This document shows, one piece after another, positions 44,310-56,261 of a DNA stretch of 64,000 nt (positions are counted from its first letter, which is position 1; each line of letters opens with the position of its first letter). Position numbers and translations under genes: made by a program. The notes under the pieces are model-generated. The model was not told the DNA's origin and searched no databases. It saw only the letters and a list, made by a program, of their open reading frames with translations. Source of the stretch: Piezodorus guildinii (lineage: Eukaryota > Arthropoda > Insecta > Hemiptera > Pentatomidae); assembly GCA_023052935.1 (NCBI GenBank), contig CM041293.1, positions 177,993,600 through 178,057,599 of the forward strand, in the 5' to 3' direction.

Positions 44310-44760
44310 TCTTCAAGATAGACTCGGTGTTGCTGATTACGTATATACTGATGGCTCTAAGAGTCCCTTAGGTGTGGGAGCATCGGTCGTGTGTGAGGGC
44401 AGACAACATCTGTTTTCCCTTTCTCCACTCTCTAGCAACTATACCGCGGAACTAGTTGGAATTTATAATAGTTTAAATGTTACTCATCCTATTAAAACAA
44501 CCAGGATTGTTTACACAGACTCCTTATCGGCCCTGCTCAGCTTGAAATACACTTTCTCCACCGACGCTCTTATTCAAAATATTCTTTTATTATTGCATTC
44601 CACAATAGTTTCTAATAATTCAGTTGTTTTTTTTCGTCTGGGTAACAAGCCACTGCGGTATAGTTGGCAATGAACTCGCGCATAGTGTGTCAAAAAAGCA
44701 ATAGCAAATGGCTTTCACTTTATTGGGGTGCCTGTTGGCGACTATGTTTCTTACTTTTAG
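44310..44760 (+). pseudogene. LINE RNase H segment (inverted 5' part of the same LINE)
   Basis: Plus strand: DYVYTDGSKSPLGVGASVVC (first acidic residue), YTAELVGIYN (catalytic Glu), RIVYTDSLSALLSL (third Asp), then after a frameshift WVTSHCGIVGNELAHS, the last RNase H motif, and VPVGDYVSYF. In an intact LINE this directly precedes the segment at 43906-44290, which lies on the other strand. The arrangement is that of twin priming. Confidence 0.8.
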
Positions 44761-44855
44761 TTAACAGTTGTTGTATGAACCCATACATATAATTGTCTTA
44801 AATATAAAATTTCGGTTTAACATGACTTTTCTTTTTCGTACTAGATTTACCGTAT

Positions 44856-45409
44856 TACCCTCACACAAGACTGAAACGACAAGAAACTGCTCGAAGATAT
44901 CGATTACTACAACACTTACTGGACAAACGTTCCAAACTTCCAGTATATTACAAAAGAATCATTTACATCACTATTATGAGACCTATTTGGACATATAGAA
45001 TCGAGCTTTGGGGCTCTACGAAACCATCTAATTCCTCCCGCATCCAGTCCTTACAATCCGAATCAACTTATCAACAAATCAACTCCTCCATAATGACCTT
45101 AACATCCCATTTGTTGCAGACATAGCCCGTGATAGATACTCCTTTTTTTATTCTAAACTCCCTGCCCATACAAATCCACTTGTCCGTAATTTATCTTCCT
45201 TAGATATCCCTGATAATCCTCCAAGGCGACTGAAAAGAAGGTGGCCTCGGGACCTACTGAGTTAAAATAGTTAGTGAAGTGCTACCACTGGGTAGTTCTT
45301 TCTCAAGACATTTTCATGACTTTTCTTTTTTATTCCTCATATTTACTTATTGTGTTCTTTAATACAGTTGTAAATTACTGTAAAAAAAAAAAATAATAAA
45401 AAAAATAAA
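44856..45409 (+). mobile_element. 5'-truncated Jockey insertion
   Basis: Near-identical 9-bp flanks TTACCGTAT (44847) and TTACCATAT (45410). Coding traces HTRLKRQETARRYRLLQHLL, IMRPIWTYRIELWGSTKPSN and PRRLKRRWPRDLLS with one internal deletion. The 3' UTR ends ACAGTTGTAAATTACTG and poly-A. Confidence 0.8.
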
Positions 45410-45424
45410 TTACCATATACTCAA

Positions 45425-45530
45425 ACCCTTTTGCAGGACTTGATCATCTGAAATTTAGGGATCTTAAAACGTGTATTTTTGGTGAAAACTTTGATTAGAA
45501 CATTTTCACGATATCAATAGTTTCCCTAAC
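45425..45530 (+). repeat. family A repeat, small fragment
   Basis: Contains ACTTGATCATCTGAAATTTA, AAAACGTGTATTTTTGGTGA and ATTTTCACGATATC, a diverged piece of the family's 5' region, here in reverse order relative to A1. Confidence 0.4.
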
Positions 45531-45636
45531 TATTTTAATAATGAGAGATTCAGTACTGTATCGTGCAAGTTATATTCTTCCAAATTGTGCGCAATATTTT
45601 AGAATTAGATACGAAATCCTACATATGTTGTTAAAT

Positions 45637-45735
45637 CTTTTTTTTTTTTCGTATATATTACAATTTGTAATAATTGACAATAATAATAGTGAAGGATCTC
45701 ATTCATACAATATTTACAATATAAACAAAAGGAAA
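45637..45735 (-). repeat. possible Jockey 3'-UTR scrap
   Basis: A T run followed by ATTACAATTTGTAATAATTG and CATTCATACAATATTTACA resembles the nested insertion at 33132-33224. Nothing is recognised from here to 46540. Confidence 0.4.
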
Positions 45736-46540
45736 GTCAAATTACATTAAATAAAATCAAAATAAATAAACGTATACAATAACAAAATTTGTAGACAAAA
45801 TAAATACAAATAAATGAAGTTAACAAATAAATAGTTGTTAAAGTCAATAGAAAGTTTTTATGAATCCCAAAACTGTTTATTTTTATATTTTGTATATATT
45901 TAAAATACTTCATTTGAAATATGAAATAATTATAAACCGATAGGATCCTTGTTATTCCTTGAACAAAGGCATTAGATGGGAAAATTCATGATTTATATTG
46001 ACTAAACTGATTTTTATTTCTGCCTAGATAAAGTAAAATAATGAATAGACGTTATAAAATAAGCATATTTATTTGCCAAGTGAACTTTACATTACGATCA
46101 ATTAATTAATTGGTTAATCAGAGCTTCTTTAAAATTAAATGACACCACATTCAAATAACACCCGCACGAATCAGGGAGGGTGGGGTCTAAAAGTAATTGA
46201 GATATATGCAAGTGAAAGTAAAATTAGAATTTTATATAAATTTTATAAATACTATAGCTGATTTTAAATGTGTATTAAAAAGAAAAGTGTTCCTATGCAG
46301 AAGATAAAATGAATTCCGCGAAAATTTAAACCAAGATTCATAGTTATAAATAATTGGGAGTTTGACGAGTAAAATATTTATTATTTTGCCGAAGTTTTGG
46401 CTCAAACATGTAAACCTTATTGTCATCCTGTTATTATTATTTGTATTTATAATATTTCTGTATATCTGTTTATATTTTTCATTTCATTGTTATTAAATTC
46501 ATTATTTTTCATCGTTATATTGTATTGATATGCATCTCTA

Positions 46541-47188
46541 TTACTTTCACTTACTATATATAGTAAGGAAAAAATTTGCGATCGTGAAAATTTTCGAACT
46601 CCAGTTTTCAACGGAAATACACATTTTAGGGTCCCCTGAGTCCAAATAACCAAGTCCCGCAAAAAGGTCTGTGTGAGTGGTAACTCCCGGGCGGTAAAGA
46701 AAAATCCTATGAAACTTAAATTTCATAATTAAGACGCCCGAGACGTTCAAAAATCTTTTTCATCAAAATCAGCCTACCAGAAGAGCCACTTTATACTATG
46801 CAATTTGCACCTTTTTTTGATTTTCTCAAAAACGGTTCTGACGATATTGTTTAAACTTGCTATATCGATGAAATATTTAATGGGCTTTAATATCATGTAG
46901 TTTTCATTTTGAGTAAAATGGTCTGACAGGGCTTAAATACCGATCTTTTAAATTTTCTTTCTCTAAAGTACCTTCAATTTTGTCGAATCTATAAAAATAA
47001 CTATATTATCTTGTTACTACTGATAAAAAACATGTAAATAAATAAATTGAATGAATTCGATACCCAACTAAAGGAGCAAACAGAAAAAATATATGTTTAA
47101 GGTAGTAAAAACAGTAATATACATGTATGATATACCGTTGGAAAGCTAAAGATTTTAGAAAAAATCTTATTTCATACACAAGCTTTTT
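46541..47188 (+). repeat. family A repeat, copy A5 (5' part, with intact 5' end)
   Basis: Begins ACTTTCACTTACTATATATA, contains a perfect palindrome CTTACTATATATAGTAAG, and runs to TACACAAGCTTTT, the TSD of the inserted Jockey. Confidence 0.85.
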
Positions 47189-47582
47189 TTTTTTTTTTTT
47201 TTAATTCATTTATTGAAATTTACAACTGTATGTACATACATCAAGTAAATAGGCTAAAATGATAATACACATGAAAAAAAACATGAAGAGAAACTGCCCA
47301 TTGGCAGCACTCTAGTAGTAAATCTACACAAGAAGGTCTCGAGGCCATCTTCTTTTCAGACGCCTCGGCGGATTGTCAGGAATTGAAGTGGAAGCAAGGA
47401 TTGAAACTAGTGGATTAGAGTGGGAGTGGAGTTTTTCATGGAAGGAGTGATACCTGGTACAGGCCAAATCAGCAACATATGGAACATCAAGGTCTTTGTG
47501 GATGATTTTGTTGGTGACAAAGTAAGGAGCGTTAAGGATTTTGCGAAGGATTTTGGATTGTAAGGATTGGATACGGGAAGAG
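47189..47582 (-). mobile_element. 5'-truncated Jockey insertion with 13-bp TSD
   Basis: TACACAAGCTTTT at 47176-47188 and 47583-47595. Minus strand encodes the last ~85 ORF2 residues (SSRIQSLQSKILRKILNAPY ... PPRRLKRRWPRDLLV) without a stop or frameshift, then a 3' UTR with TTCAATAAAT and poly-A. Confidence 0.9.
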
Positions 47583-47812
47583 TACACAAGCTTTTAAAAG
47601 TTAATAGAGAGTGATAAAAAGCCGATAACGCTAAGCGATTATCTTAGATAATAATACAATCGATTTTTTAATAAAACACATGTTTCTATAGAAATTTCAT
47701 TTAATTAATTCTTAAATGGTTCAACTCATTTTTATCTTTTACTGTATTTGAAAATTCTTTAATTGATTTTAAAAACGAAGGTAAGTGAAAGTCGTGTGTT
47801 GCCCGCACCAGA
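47583..47812 (+). repeat. family A repeat, copy A5 (3' part)
   Basis: Ends GTAAGTGAAAGTCGTGTGTT, GCCCGCACCAGA. GTAAGTGAAAGT is the exact inverse of the start ACTTTCACTTAC at 46542. Confidence 0.85.
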
Positions 47813-47837
47813 TTTTTTTTATGATGTTTGCAGGCCC

Positions 47838-47885
47838 AATGATGGATCACACATTTGCGCCGAAACGTCACTAAAATTAAAATAA
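47838..47885 (+). repeat. Penelope-like tail with hammerhead-like remnant
   Basis: AATGATGGATCACACATTTG, then CGCCGAAACGTCACTAAAAT. Second core GAAACGTC intact, first core degraded (ATGATGG). Confidence 0.45.
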
Positions 47886-48224
47886 ATTTCACACGACTGT
47901 CTCTTTATTATTTCTACGTATGATAATTTGAACATTCAATTATACATCCTCAATATATTTAACCAAGATTGTTTAAGGAATTCTAATAAATAGTTTTATA
48001 AAGGAGAAAAATGGTCCTGGTGGTGGTCAGTAAAAGAAAACTAAATTGTTTTAAATATTTATTGTTTTGACACGTATTTTGATACGTCTCTTTACTTTTC
48101 GGTAAGTAAATTTGGAAAAGACTTTCAATTGTAACATGGACTTAATAAACATAATAAAGGATGATTGTTATATGGACATAACATTATTACATAAAAGAAA
48201 TGTCGAAATGCACCTTTTTCCGCT

Positions 48225-48375
48225 TGTTTGTTTGTTTATTTATTTAAAACTACTTTATGCTACTGTAGCTAATCGCACAATAGGAGTGCTGAATTTTGTC
48301 TATGCAGGTTTAATTAGGATATGGATCTTTAATGAGTACCTGAAAACGATTAGGCACGGGACCACCTTTATACGC
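48225..48375 (+). repeat. family B SINE-like repeat, 5' fragment
   Basis: ACTTTATGCTACTGTAGCTA, TCTATGCAGGTTTAATTAGG, ATATGGATCTTTAATGAG. The open frame 48112-48384 that runs through it is incidental. Confidence 0.6.
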
Positions 48376-48414
48376 TCCTTTTAAAGTTTTTTTATTGTAT
48401 TATTATCTACGATA

Positions 48415-49045
48415 ATCAGTTAGTTTCATCGGCTTTTCATCACTCTCCGTTAACAGTTAATATTTTGTCGATAAGATAATATTTTTTCCAACTATTATAC
48501 GTATATACTGTTATTATTATCAAAAATCCAAAATCACATGAACAAATATCTTTGCTCTTATCTCAAATTTATTGAACGTGTAGATTTAGCCATTGTTTTT
48601 CAATTTTAATGAGATGATATAGTTAATCTGTTGAAATGTACAAAATTAAAGGTACTCAAGAGGAATAAATACAAAAATACTCCAATTAAGCCCTCTGAAA
48701 ATGTTTCAATCAGAACTTATATATTTATGTGTTTTTCATCGGTGGTAACAAGATAATATAGCTATTTTTATAGAATCAACAAAATTAAAGGTACTTTAGA
48801 GAAAGGAAATTTAAAATATCGGCATTTAAGCCCTGTCAGACCATTTTAACCTGAATGAAACCTAAATGATATTAAAGCCCATTACATTTTACATCGATAA
48901 AGCGAGTTTAAACGAAATCGTTAGAGCCGCTTCTAATAAAATCGTAAATAGATGCAAAATGATACCATGCAAGTATCTTTTGATGATTTGGGGATTTCGC
49001 TAAAAAAGTTGCTGGAACATCTCGGGCGTATAGCTGTTTAAATAA
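48415..49045 (-). repeat. family A repeats, copy A6 (two partial copies)
   Basis: 48415-48720 and 48717-49045 both read as minus-strand family A, the first diverged, the second closer to consensus. Ends lost. Confidence 0.75.
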
Positions 49046-49064
49046 TTAATTTCAACATTTATTT

Positions 49065-49310
49065 AAAATCACTTTATGCTACTGTGAATAATCGGACAAT
49101 TGGAGTGGTAAATTTTGCCTAAGCAGGTTTAATTAGGATAGGGATTAACGATTTCCTGACATCGCACAGACTTAAAACCATCTTATTACGTCCTCTACAA
49201 GGGACGGCATAATTAAGTATTTTTTACTCTCATTAAAAAATCCTAGGGCCACCTGCATTTTTGTACCCGCGATCTTGGACATAGAAGAATGTTATGCCTC
49301 ATGCCACTTA
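49065..49310 (+). repeat. family B SINE-like repeat, near-complete copy
   Basis: CACTTTATGCTACTG, GTTTAATTAGGATAGGGAT, CTACAAGGGACGGCA, CATTAAAAAATCCTAGGGCC and ATGTTATGCCTCATGCCAC in family order. Confidence 0.65.
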
Positions 49311-49844
49311 CTCCCGTTTTTTCAGCTTTTATTTATAAATCAATATATTCGATTTTCTGTTACAATGTAGTTATTAATAACATAGATTGTCACTTGAATA
49401 AATAGAAAGGATTCGGAATATTAAAAACGCCATGCCTGGAAGTTTGGAATTACAGTTACCTCCATCAGTCACCCCTTCTTATGATTGTTAATATGAGAGC
49501 GTCACCCACTTTTTCATTCTCTTTGGCGAAGGGGATATTCGTCCCCCGCACATTTTTCACGGCGGTTTCTTGAGGTGGAGTACTTTTTTCTCCCCTCTCC
49601 GCCTCTGTAACACATCACCGACGAAAAAAGAAAGAAAAATAATTCTTTGAGGCATGGGCCGACGAATTTTTTCTTAATATTCTTTTTTTTTTTTTGATCT
49701 CTAATGGAAATATTCCTGTTCCGAGAGTCGTATCGTGGAATGAATAATAATCACCTGATCTTCTTTCTCGAAGGATCTGGTGAAAGAATAAGGTCACCAG
49801 AATTCAAAGATAACTTTATTACATTTCTGGTTATTATTATATTG
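49311..49844. other. no gene recognised
   Basis: Contains a less AT-rich patch (49430-49620). The minus-strand open frame 49615-49797 has no domain. Confidence 0.35.
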
Positions 49845-49968
49845 TAGTAATTAAATCCTTAATCCAGGACATTAATCAGGTTTTAGTTAGGTTTTTTAGG
49901 ATAGAAATCTTTAAATATTTAAAGAGTACCTGATATCGAGGAGGAAGCGGCGTGGTCTAGTGGATAGA
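49845..49968 (+). repeat. family B fragment joined to a tRNA-SINE head
   Basis: Family B words (GGTTTTAGTTAGG, AAAGAGTACCTGATATCG) end at ~49938, then GCGGCGTGGTCTAGTGGATAG is an A-box-bearing tRNA-like start, cut off where family A copy A7 begins. Confidence 0.5.
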
Positions 49969-50468
49969 AGAGCCACTTTATACCATGTATTTTGTATTTT
50001 TTTTCGATTTTCTTGAAAACGGCTACGACGATTTCGATTAAACTCGCTATATCGATGTAAAATTTAATGGGATTTGATATCATGTATTTTTCTCTAAAGT
50101 ACCTTTAATTTTGTTGATTCTATAAATATAACTATATTATCTTGTTACCACTGATGAAAAACAGCTAAATATGCAAGTTGAGCGAATTTGAAAAGCAATT
50201 GAAGGAGAAAACTGAAAAAATATTTTTTTAATGCTATTTTTTATTTTCGAACATAAGAACAGTAATATACACGTATGATATACCGTTGGAAAGAACTAAA
50301 AAAAAAAAGTTTTTAAAATTTAATAGAGAGTGATGAAAAGAAGATAAAACTGATTATTTTAGATAATAATATAATAGATTTTTTAATAAAACACATGTTT
50401 CTATATAAATTCAATTTAATTAATCCCTTAATAGTTTTACGTATTTTTATCCCTAACTGTATTTAAAT
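49969..50468 (+). repeat. family A repeat, copy A7 (3' half)
   Basis: From AGAGCCACTTTATACCATG to CTAACTGTATTTAAATAATC. Forms a palindrome with A8. Confidence 0.85.
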
Positions 50469-50469
50469 A

Positions 50470-51337
50470 ATCTGGTGCGGGCAACACACGACTTTCATTT
50501 ACCTCTATTTTCAAAATCAATGAAAGAATTTTCAAATACAGTTAGAGATAAAAATACGTGAAACTATTAAAGAATTAATTAAATTGAATTTCTATAGAAA
50601 CATGTGTTTTATTAAAAAATCTAAATAATCAGTTAGTTTTATCTTCTTTTCATCACCCTCTATTAACTTTTAAAAGCTTGAGTATAAGATAATATTTTTT
50701 CTAAAAGCTTTGGCTTTCCAACGGTATATTATACATGTATATTACTGTTGCTATGTTCAAAATAAAAAAAATTGCATTAAACAAATATTTTTTTAGTTTT
50801 CTCCTTTAGTCAGATATTGAATTCGTTCAACTTATATATTTATGTGTTTTTCATCGGTGGTAACAAGATAATATATATTAATTTTTACAAAATCTACAAA
50901 ATTAAAGGTACTTTACATGAAAAAATGTAAAATATCGGCATTTAAGCCCTATCAGACCATTTTAATCAGAATGAAAACTACATGATGTTAAAGCCCATTA
51001 AATTCTACATCGATATAGCGAGTTTAATCAAAATCGTCGGAGAAAATCGAAAAAAGGTGCAAAACGCATGGTATAAAGTGGATCTTCTGGTAAGCTCATA
51101 TTAATGAAAAAGGTTTTGTAACGACTCGGGCGCATATTTGTCTTAAATATGAAATTTCAGTTTCTTATCACTTACCTTTTCCGCCCAGGAGTTACCACAC
51201 ACACACAGACCTTTTTTCGGGACTTGGTTATTTGGACTCAGGGGACCCTAAAACGTGTATTTCCGTTGAAAACTAGAATTCGAAAATTTTCACGATCGCA
51301 ATACTTCTCCTTACTATATATAGTAAGTGAAAGTAAA
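50470..51337 (-). repeat. family A repeat, copy A8
   Basis: From TGGTGCGGGCAACACACGAC to ACTATATATAGTAAGTGAAA. Full-length inverse copy abutting A7. Confidence 0.9.
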
Positions 51338-52028
51338 ATTCTTTCATTGTTTTTAAAAATTGAGGTAAGTGAAAATCGTGTGTTGCCCACATCAGATTTT
51401 TTTGTTTTACTAACAGGTTGTGGTAGGAGACAGAGGGCTGTCTTAATTCTTCTTGACAAGTGAAATCCCGTCCCCTACCCTCGTCCATCCCCTCCTTCCC
51501 CTTTGCCCAACCCCTCCTCGTTCTCCTGCCAATATCCTAAGGATGGGCTTCTTGGAGGCGATAGAAGGAAAGAAAAAAAAAAAAAAAAGAAAAAAAAGAG
51601 AAGGAAGAAAGGTGGTAAGCAATAGCGCCTACTCAAATTAATCTCCCCTGGAAGAGCTGAGAAGCTTTCAAATACCTTTTGTAATAAGTTGGTTCGATAC
51701 TTCACTGTCCTCACCGACTTACAGCCTGTCCACTTCAAATGACAACGGTATTTCTAGAAAGGCTATTTGCATTCCAAACTGGGTCTTCACTCATCAAATA
51801 TTAACGGTTCAAGAGGCAATTTTAAGACTTTCAAAATGAGCCTATTCACTGTTTTACTTTCACTTATCTACATATGAAAACAAACGTTTTTGGTGTACTA
51901 AATTTGTGTGTGGTAAGTCTTCCATAATACCGAAAGACGTACCTAACTGAAATTTAATATTTCAGACATTTATTCGATTACAATAATTAATTATTGAAAA
52001 TGATAAACCAAAAATGACAGTTACGATT
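51338..52028. other. family A scraps and a C-rich patch
   Basis: 51338-51400 is a piece of the family A 3' end, in plus orientation (GAGGTAAGTGAAAATCGTGT). 51460-51640 is C-rich then A/G-rich. 51850-52020 is a degraded family A 5' region. The open frames here are not genes. Confidence 0.5.
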
Positions 52029-52886
52029 TTTACTTTCACTTGCTATATATAGTAAGGGGAAGTATTGCGATCGTGAAAATTTTCGAATTCCAGTTTTCAA
52101 CGGAAATACACGTTTTAGGGTCTCCTGAGTCCAAATAACCAAGTCCCGAAAATAGGTGTGTGTGTGGTAACTCCCGGGCGGAAACGGTAAGTGCTAAGAA
52201 ACTGAAATTTCATATTTAAAACAAATATGCGCCCGAGAAGTTACAAAACCTTTTTCATTAATATGAGCTTACCAGAAGATCCACTTTATACCATGCGTTT
52301 TGCACCTTTTTTCGATTTTCTCCGACTATTTTGATTAAACTCGCTATATCGATGTAGAATTTAATGGGCTTTAACATCATGTAGTTTTCATTCTGAATAA
52401 AATGGTCTGACAGGGCTTAAATGCCGATATTTTACATTTGTTTCCTGTAAAGTACCTTTAGTTTTGTAGATTTAGTAAAAATAAATATATTATCTTGTTA
52501 CCATTGATCAAAAACACATAAATATATAAGTTGAACGAATTCAATATCTGACTAAAGGAGAAAACTGCAAAAATATTTTTTTAATGCAATTTTTTTATTT
52601 TTAACATAGCAACGGTAATATACACGTATAATATACCGTTGGAAAGCTAAATCTTTTAGAATAAATATTACCTAATGAACAAACTTGTAAAAGTTAATAA
52701 AGAGTGATGAAAAGCCGATAAATATAATCATTTTAGATAATAATTTAATAGATTTTTTAATAAAACACATGTTTCTATATAAATTCAATTTATTTATTTC
52801 TTTGATGATTTAACGTATTTTAATCTCTAACTGTATTAGAAAATCCTTTCATTGATTTTAAAAATGGAGTTTTACCCGCACCAGAT
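52029..52886 (+). repeat. family A repeat, copy A9
   Basis: Full-length copy from ACTTTCACTTGCTATATATA to GCACCAGATTTT. Confidence 0.9.
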
Positions 52887-53745
52887 TTTTATTCAACTAG
52901 CTATATCATTGGAAAATTTAATGAACTTCTATAATATGTAGGTTTCATTCTTCCCATGTTTCTAGAAGGTATACAGAGTTGAATTGGCTCTATCCCTCTT
53001 TCCGTAGGCAGCACCTAGGTGTCTGTCTCTTCCGATTTTTCAATCCGAAAAAATCTCCTTATATTCTTGATATGCTTACCACTTGTTCCTCTGTCCATTC
53101 AGTAAACACTAGATCCCAACCTATAAACTTGTATATACCTTCAAACAGATCCGTCTCCTTCAAAAAATCTTTTATTATTCGTGCTACCCTATTTTGGAAT
53201 TCCTTGCCTGTATCCATTCGTAAATCCTTATCATTATCCACTTTTAAACACCATTTCTCACTATTTCTCTATCTCCTAAAGTATCAATCTTCCCAACTTA
53301 TGTAATATTTAAAAGCTATAGATGATAACTATTCATTGTCACAAAACCTGTCTTTTATTGTTAAACTGAAGTCTTAAACGACCAAGCAATTATTATTTAT
53401 ATTGTACTTTTCTTGTTATTCTTAGGGGACTACTCGTCCCAGAATAAAATTACTTTTCATTTCATTGAAATAGTCTTTCCGAGCGTTAATACCGATATTT
53501 AAAATTGTCTTCCTGAAAAGCACCATTCAGTTTTGTAGTGACGAAAATGTAACCATTTTATGTTGTTATTAGCATTGATTAAAAGCGTGTATGCTCGAAA
53601 AGTTACAACAACGTTTTCAGGAAAATCGATGGACCAGAAGAGCCACTTTATACCATACATTTTCCACCTTTATATGATTTTCTCAGGAATGTCAGTTACG
53701 ATTTTCACTAAACTCGCTATACAGATTTAGAATAAAATGAAATTT
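52887..53745 (+). repeat. family A repeat, copy A10, split by a LINE
   Basis: 52890-52948 (CTAGCTATATCATTGGAAAA ... ATATGTAGGTTTCATTCTT) and 53459-53745 (ATTGAAATAGTCTTTCCGAG ...) are consecutive parts of family A, split at the same point as copy A2. Confidence 0.7.
52949..53463 (+). mobile_element. CR1/L2-like LINE 3' fragment
   Basis: Open frame 52979-53305 encodes NWLYPSFRRQHLGVCLF, VNTRSQPINLYIPSNRSVSF, then ATLFWNSLPVSIRKSLSLST and FKHHFSLFLYLL, the typical RTRS...FWNSLP..IR...S...FK end of CR1/L2-type LINEs. 3' UTR has CTTAGGGGACTACTCGTCCC and a TTTCATTTCATT tail. TTTCATT at 52942-52948 and in the tail may be the TSD. Confidence 0.75.
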
Positions 53746-53849
53746 AGTATTATTAGTAGAAATAATCGAGAAAAATATTCTAATTTTGCCGAGTTTTTGC
53801 CTTAAACATGTAACCTATCATTGAAAATATAGGTGAAATCTTATAGTGA

Positions 53850-53932
53850 GGAAATACTACCGCTAATTGGAGTATGCTAAGGTGGGAGTACTGAGTTTTC
53901 ATTTAGACTGTTCAGATTTAATTAGGATCTTT
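53850..53932 (+). repeat. family B repeat, split by SINE (5' part)
   Basis: TGCTAAGGTGGGAGTACTGA, TTCAGATTTAATTAGGATCT. Ends in AGGATCTTT (53924-53932), duplicated at 54142-54150; continues GACGAGTACCTGACATCG. Confidence 0.65.
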
Positions 53933-54141
53933 ATTTCTTTTTCATCCCAACCTCACCTTTGAAGGCTATACGGGATCAGTGGGTTAGGGCGGGGGATAAA
54001 TGCCGATTTAAAAGCACCCTCTGCCCCAGTATCGAGATGCGAATCCGTAATTATTTGGTCGCAAGATTTTTGATCATCTGTGCTAGGCAACGCGCGTTCA
54101 AGCGGTAACCCACTTAGCCACTCCGCCCCCCCCCCCTCCAA
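53933..54141 (-). mobile_element. tRNA-derived SINE with 9-bp TSD
   Basis: Minus strand begins GGCGGAGTGGCTAAGTGGGT (A box), later GGATTCGCATCTC (B box), then a body containing GGCATTTATCCCCC and CCTTCAAAGGTGAGGTTGGG. TSD AGGATCTTT. Related to 36938-37004 and to the second unit of 57863-58296. A poly-C run (54127-54136) sits at the head. Confidence 0.8.
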
Positions 54142-54150
54142 AGGATCTTT

Positions 54151-54477
54151 GACGAGTACCTGACATCGCTGAGTTTCTGGAACTCAGGAAAGAGTTTAAT
54201 TATTTTAATACTTTTTTTTTATTTATCAAGATAAATTTACACTATAATTGGTTACTATCATTATTTGTGATATTTGAGGCCTAGAATATTAATTAACGAG
54301 GTCTTTATCGGATTAATTAAAGGGATCGCTTGGGGACACGAAAGCTCAAACCCGATCATTAGAAGTTTCCACCGCCAATTAATCCAAAACTCGCCTTCGG
54401 CTCAAAGTGTCATTTGCAATGTTATTTAACGTATCTAAAATGGTTTCGGATTCGATAATTGAATGTGCGGTTTGCGT
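54151..54477. other. no gene recognised
   Basis: AT-rich sequence between family B and the RTE-like LINE. Confidence 0.35.
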
Positions 54478-54491
54478 TACGTAATTATTAT
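54478..54491. repeat. 14-bp target-site duplication, left copy (RTE-like LINE copy 3)
   Basis: TACGTAATTATTAT, repeated exactly at 55368-55381. Confidence 0.9.
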
Positions 54492-55367
54492 TAATAATAA
54501 TAATAATAATAGGCTTACCGAACCCGAAGGTTCGATGCCGATACCACCAAACTTCGCCTGCACAGACTCGTCCAATGTTCACCGCTCAAGCCCAAGCCCC
54601 CGAGATCAGTCTTAATGCAATCCTCCCATCGACGCTCCGGCCTACCTTTCGGACGCCTACGGTCGGATCAGCACATAACAACTTTGTCGGAATCCGTTTA
54701 TCACCGATCCCAACAACTTTACTCGCCCATTTGAGTCTCCGCGATGCTATCAACTCAATTATAATCACAAGATAAAAGTTCCGCAATTCTGCGTTGTGGA
54801 ACCTTCTAAACTCCCAAGTGGCCTCATCTCTCTTCGGACCAAATATTTTACGCAGTACCTTATTTTCGAAAACCTTAAGCCGTTGTTCATCCTTCAAACT
54901 AAGCGGCCACGTTTCACATCCGTAAAGAACCCTCGCAAGAATAAGAGTTTTATAAATTATAAACTTTTAATAGAAGCCTCGAGCTAAGGAACTTAGCAAC
55001 TGAATAATAACACGCATTTCCTACCTGTAACCGGGATTTTATTTCTTCCTGGATTTCATTTTTTCTTGTCATCATTGAACCTAAATACTTGAATTTCTCT
55101 ACGCTTTCAAAAGTATGTCTTGATGTATCAATATCACCAAGATCGCCACCGTTTCTGCTACTAATCATGTATTTCGTCTTATCGGTATTTAATTCGAGTC
55201 CTATTTCCCGGTTTTTATTAATACACATTTGTATGGTTTCCGTGTCTTCACTTAGCAGTACCAAATCACCGGCATGCCCCAAAACCGGATTCCCCAAAAC
55301 CTTTCTCGGTACACGTCACCTTTATTATGACATATTCTAAAGCTATATTGAATAAAACAGGAGAATG
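54492..55367 (-). mobile_element. 5'-truncated RTE-like LINE, copy 3
   Basis: Minus strand encodes, with frame breaks, GHAGDLVLLSEDTETIQ (YADD degraded to HAGD), GLELNTDKTKYMISSRNGGD, VEKFKYLGSMMTRKN, VLRKIFGPKRDEAT and RRLKWASKVVG. It has an (ATT)n tail and a 14-bp TSD. It is truncated within ~90 bases of the same point as copy 1. Confidence 0.85.
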
Positions 55368-55381
55368 TACGTAATTATTAT
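55368..55381. repeat. 14-bp target-site duplication, right copy
   Basis: Exact copy of 54478-54491. Confidence 0.9.
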
Positions 55382-55562
55382 CTTTTTATATTTTATTTTA
55401 CATACTACCGGTGCTTAGGTGGAGGATTGTGTTACGTTTTAATGTACGTTGGCCAAGAAATGGAATGTTTTAGATAAAGCTTGTGTTTTTATCCATCCCA
55501 CACACTTAGATGCGTGGAAATCTTTGACCATTACTGCAATAACGAATACATTTTTTAGTTCT

Positions 55563-55863
55563 GCTTACTTATATATGAAATAAATGTAAGTACTGCGATC
55601 GGAAAATTCCAGCACGAAAACTGAAAGGTATACACAACTGAAAATTCATTTTTGGAACATATATTCGCCCGAGATATTTATGATTAAACATGGCTTGAAT
55701 GGCGTATTTTTGTATTTCTTCCTCTTAAGTACCTTCGATTTCGTACATTCCAAAAGATTAACCATACCACCTTATCACAATTGATAAACAAAGGCTAAAT
55801 ATACACGTTCAACGAATTTGATGACCAACTAAAGAAGAAAAGAGCAAAAATATTTGTTCATGT

Positions 55864-55899
<36 letters not shown>

Positions 55900-56165
55900 T
55901 AAGAACGTACTGTACGTAATATAGTGTCGGTAAGAGAAAGATTTGAGAAACAAATATAATCTTATGGACAAAATATTAACTGTAAATGGAGAGTGATGAA
56001 AGGCAATGCAACTAACTGATTGTTGTAGATAATTATATAATGTTTCCATTGAAACTTATTTAATTAATTCTTTAACAATTTATTTTCATGTCTAAATAAA
56101 TTTTAAAATTCATGAATTTATTACAACATAAGTAGGTGAATTTCGTGTGCTGCGCGCAATAGATG
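55563..56165 (+). repeat. family A repeat, copy A11 (old, diverged)
   Basis: Shortened and mutated copy: TACTGCGATCGG, CGCCCGAGATA, GTACCTTCGATTTCGTA, TTTCGTGTGCTGCGCGCA. A long T run is at 55866-55895. Confidence 0.65.
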
Positions 56166-56261
56166 TTTTAGCATCACATTAATTTTAACTTAATATTTTT
56201 TTTTATCTTATGTGTTTGTCTTTATTGTTATATTCACTTTATAATTATAAAGAGAATATCG

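Noticed and set aside
48112..48384. 90-codon open frame
   Set aside because: Its second half is family B repeat sequence.
51453..51738. Open frames on both strands with Lys or Phe runs
   Set aside because: Purine/pyrimidine-rich low-complexity tract between repeats.
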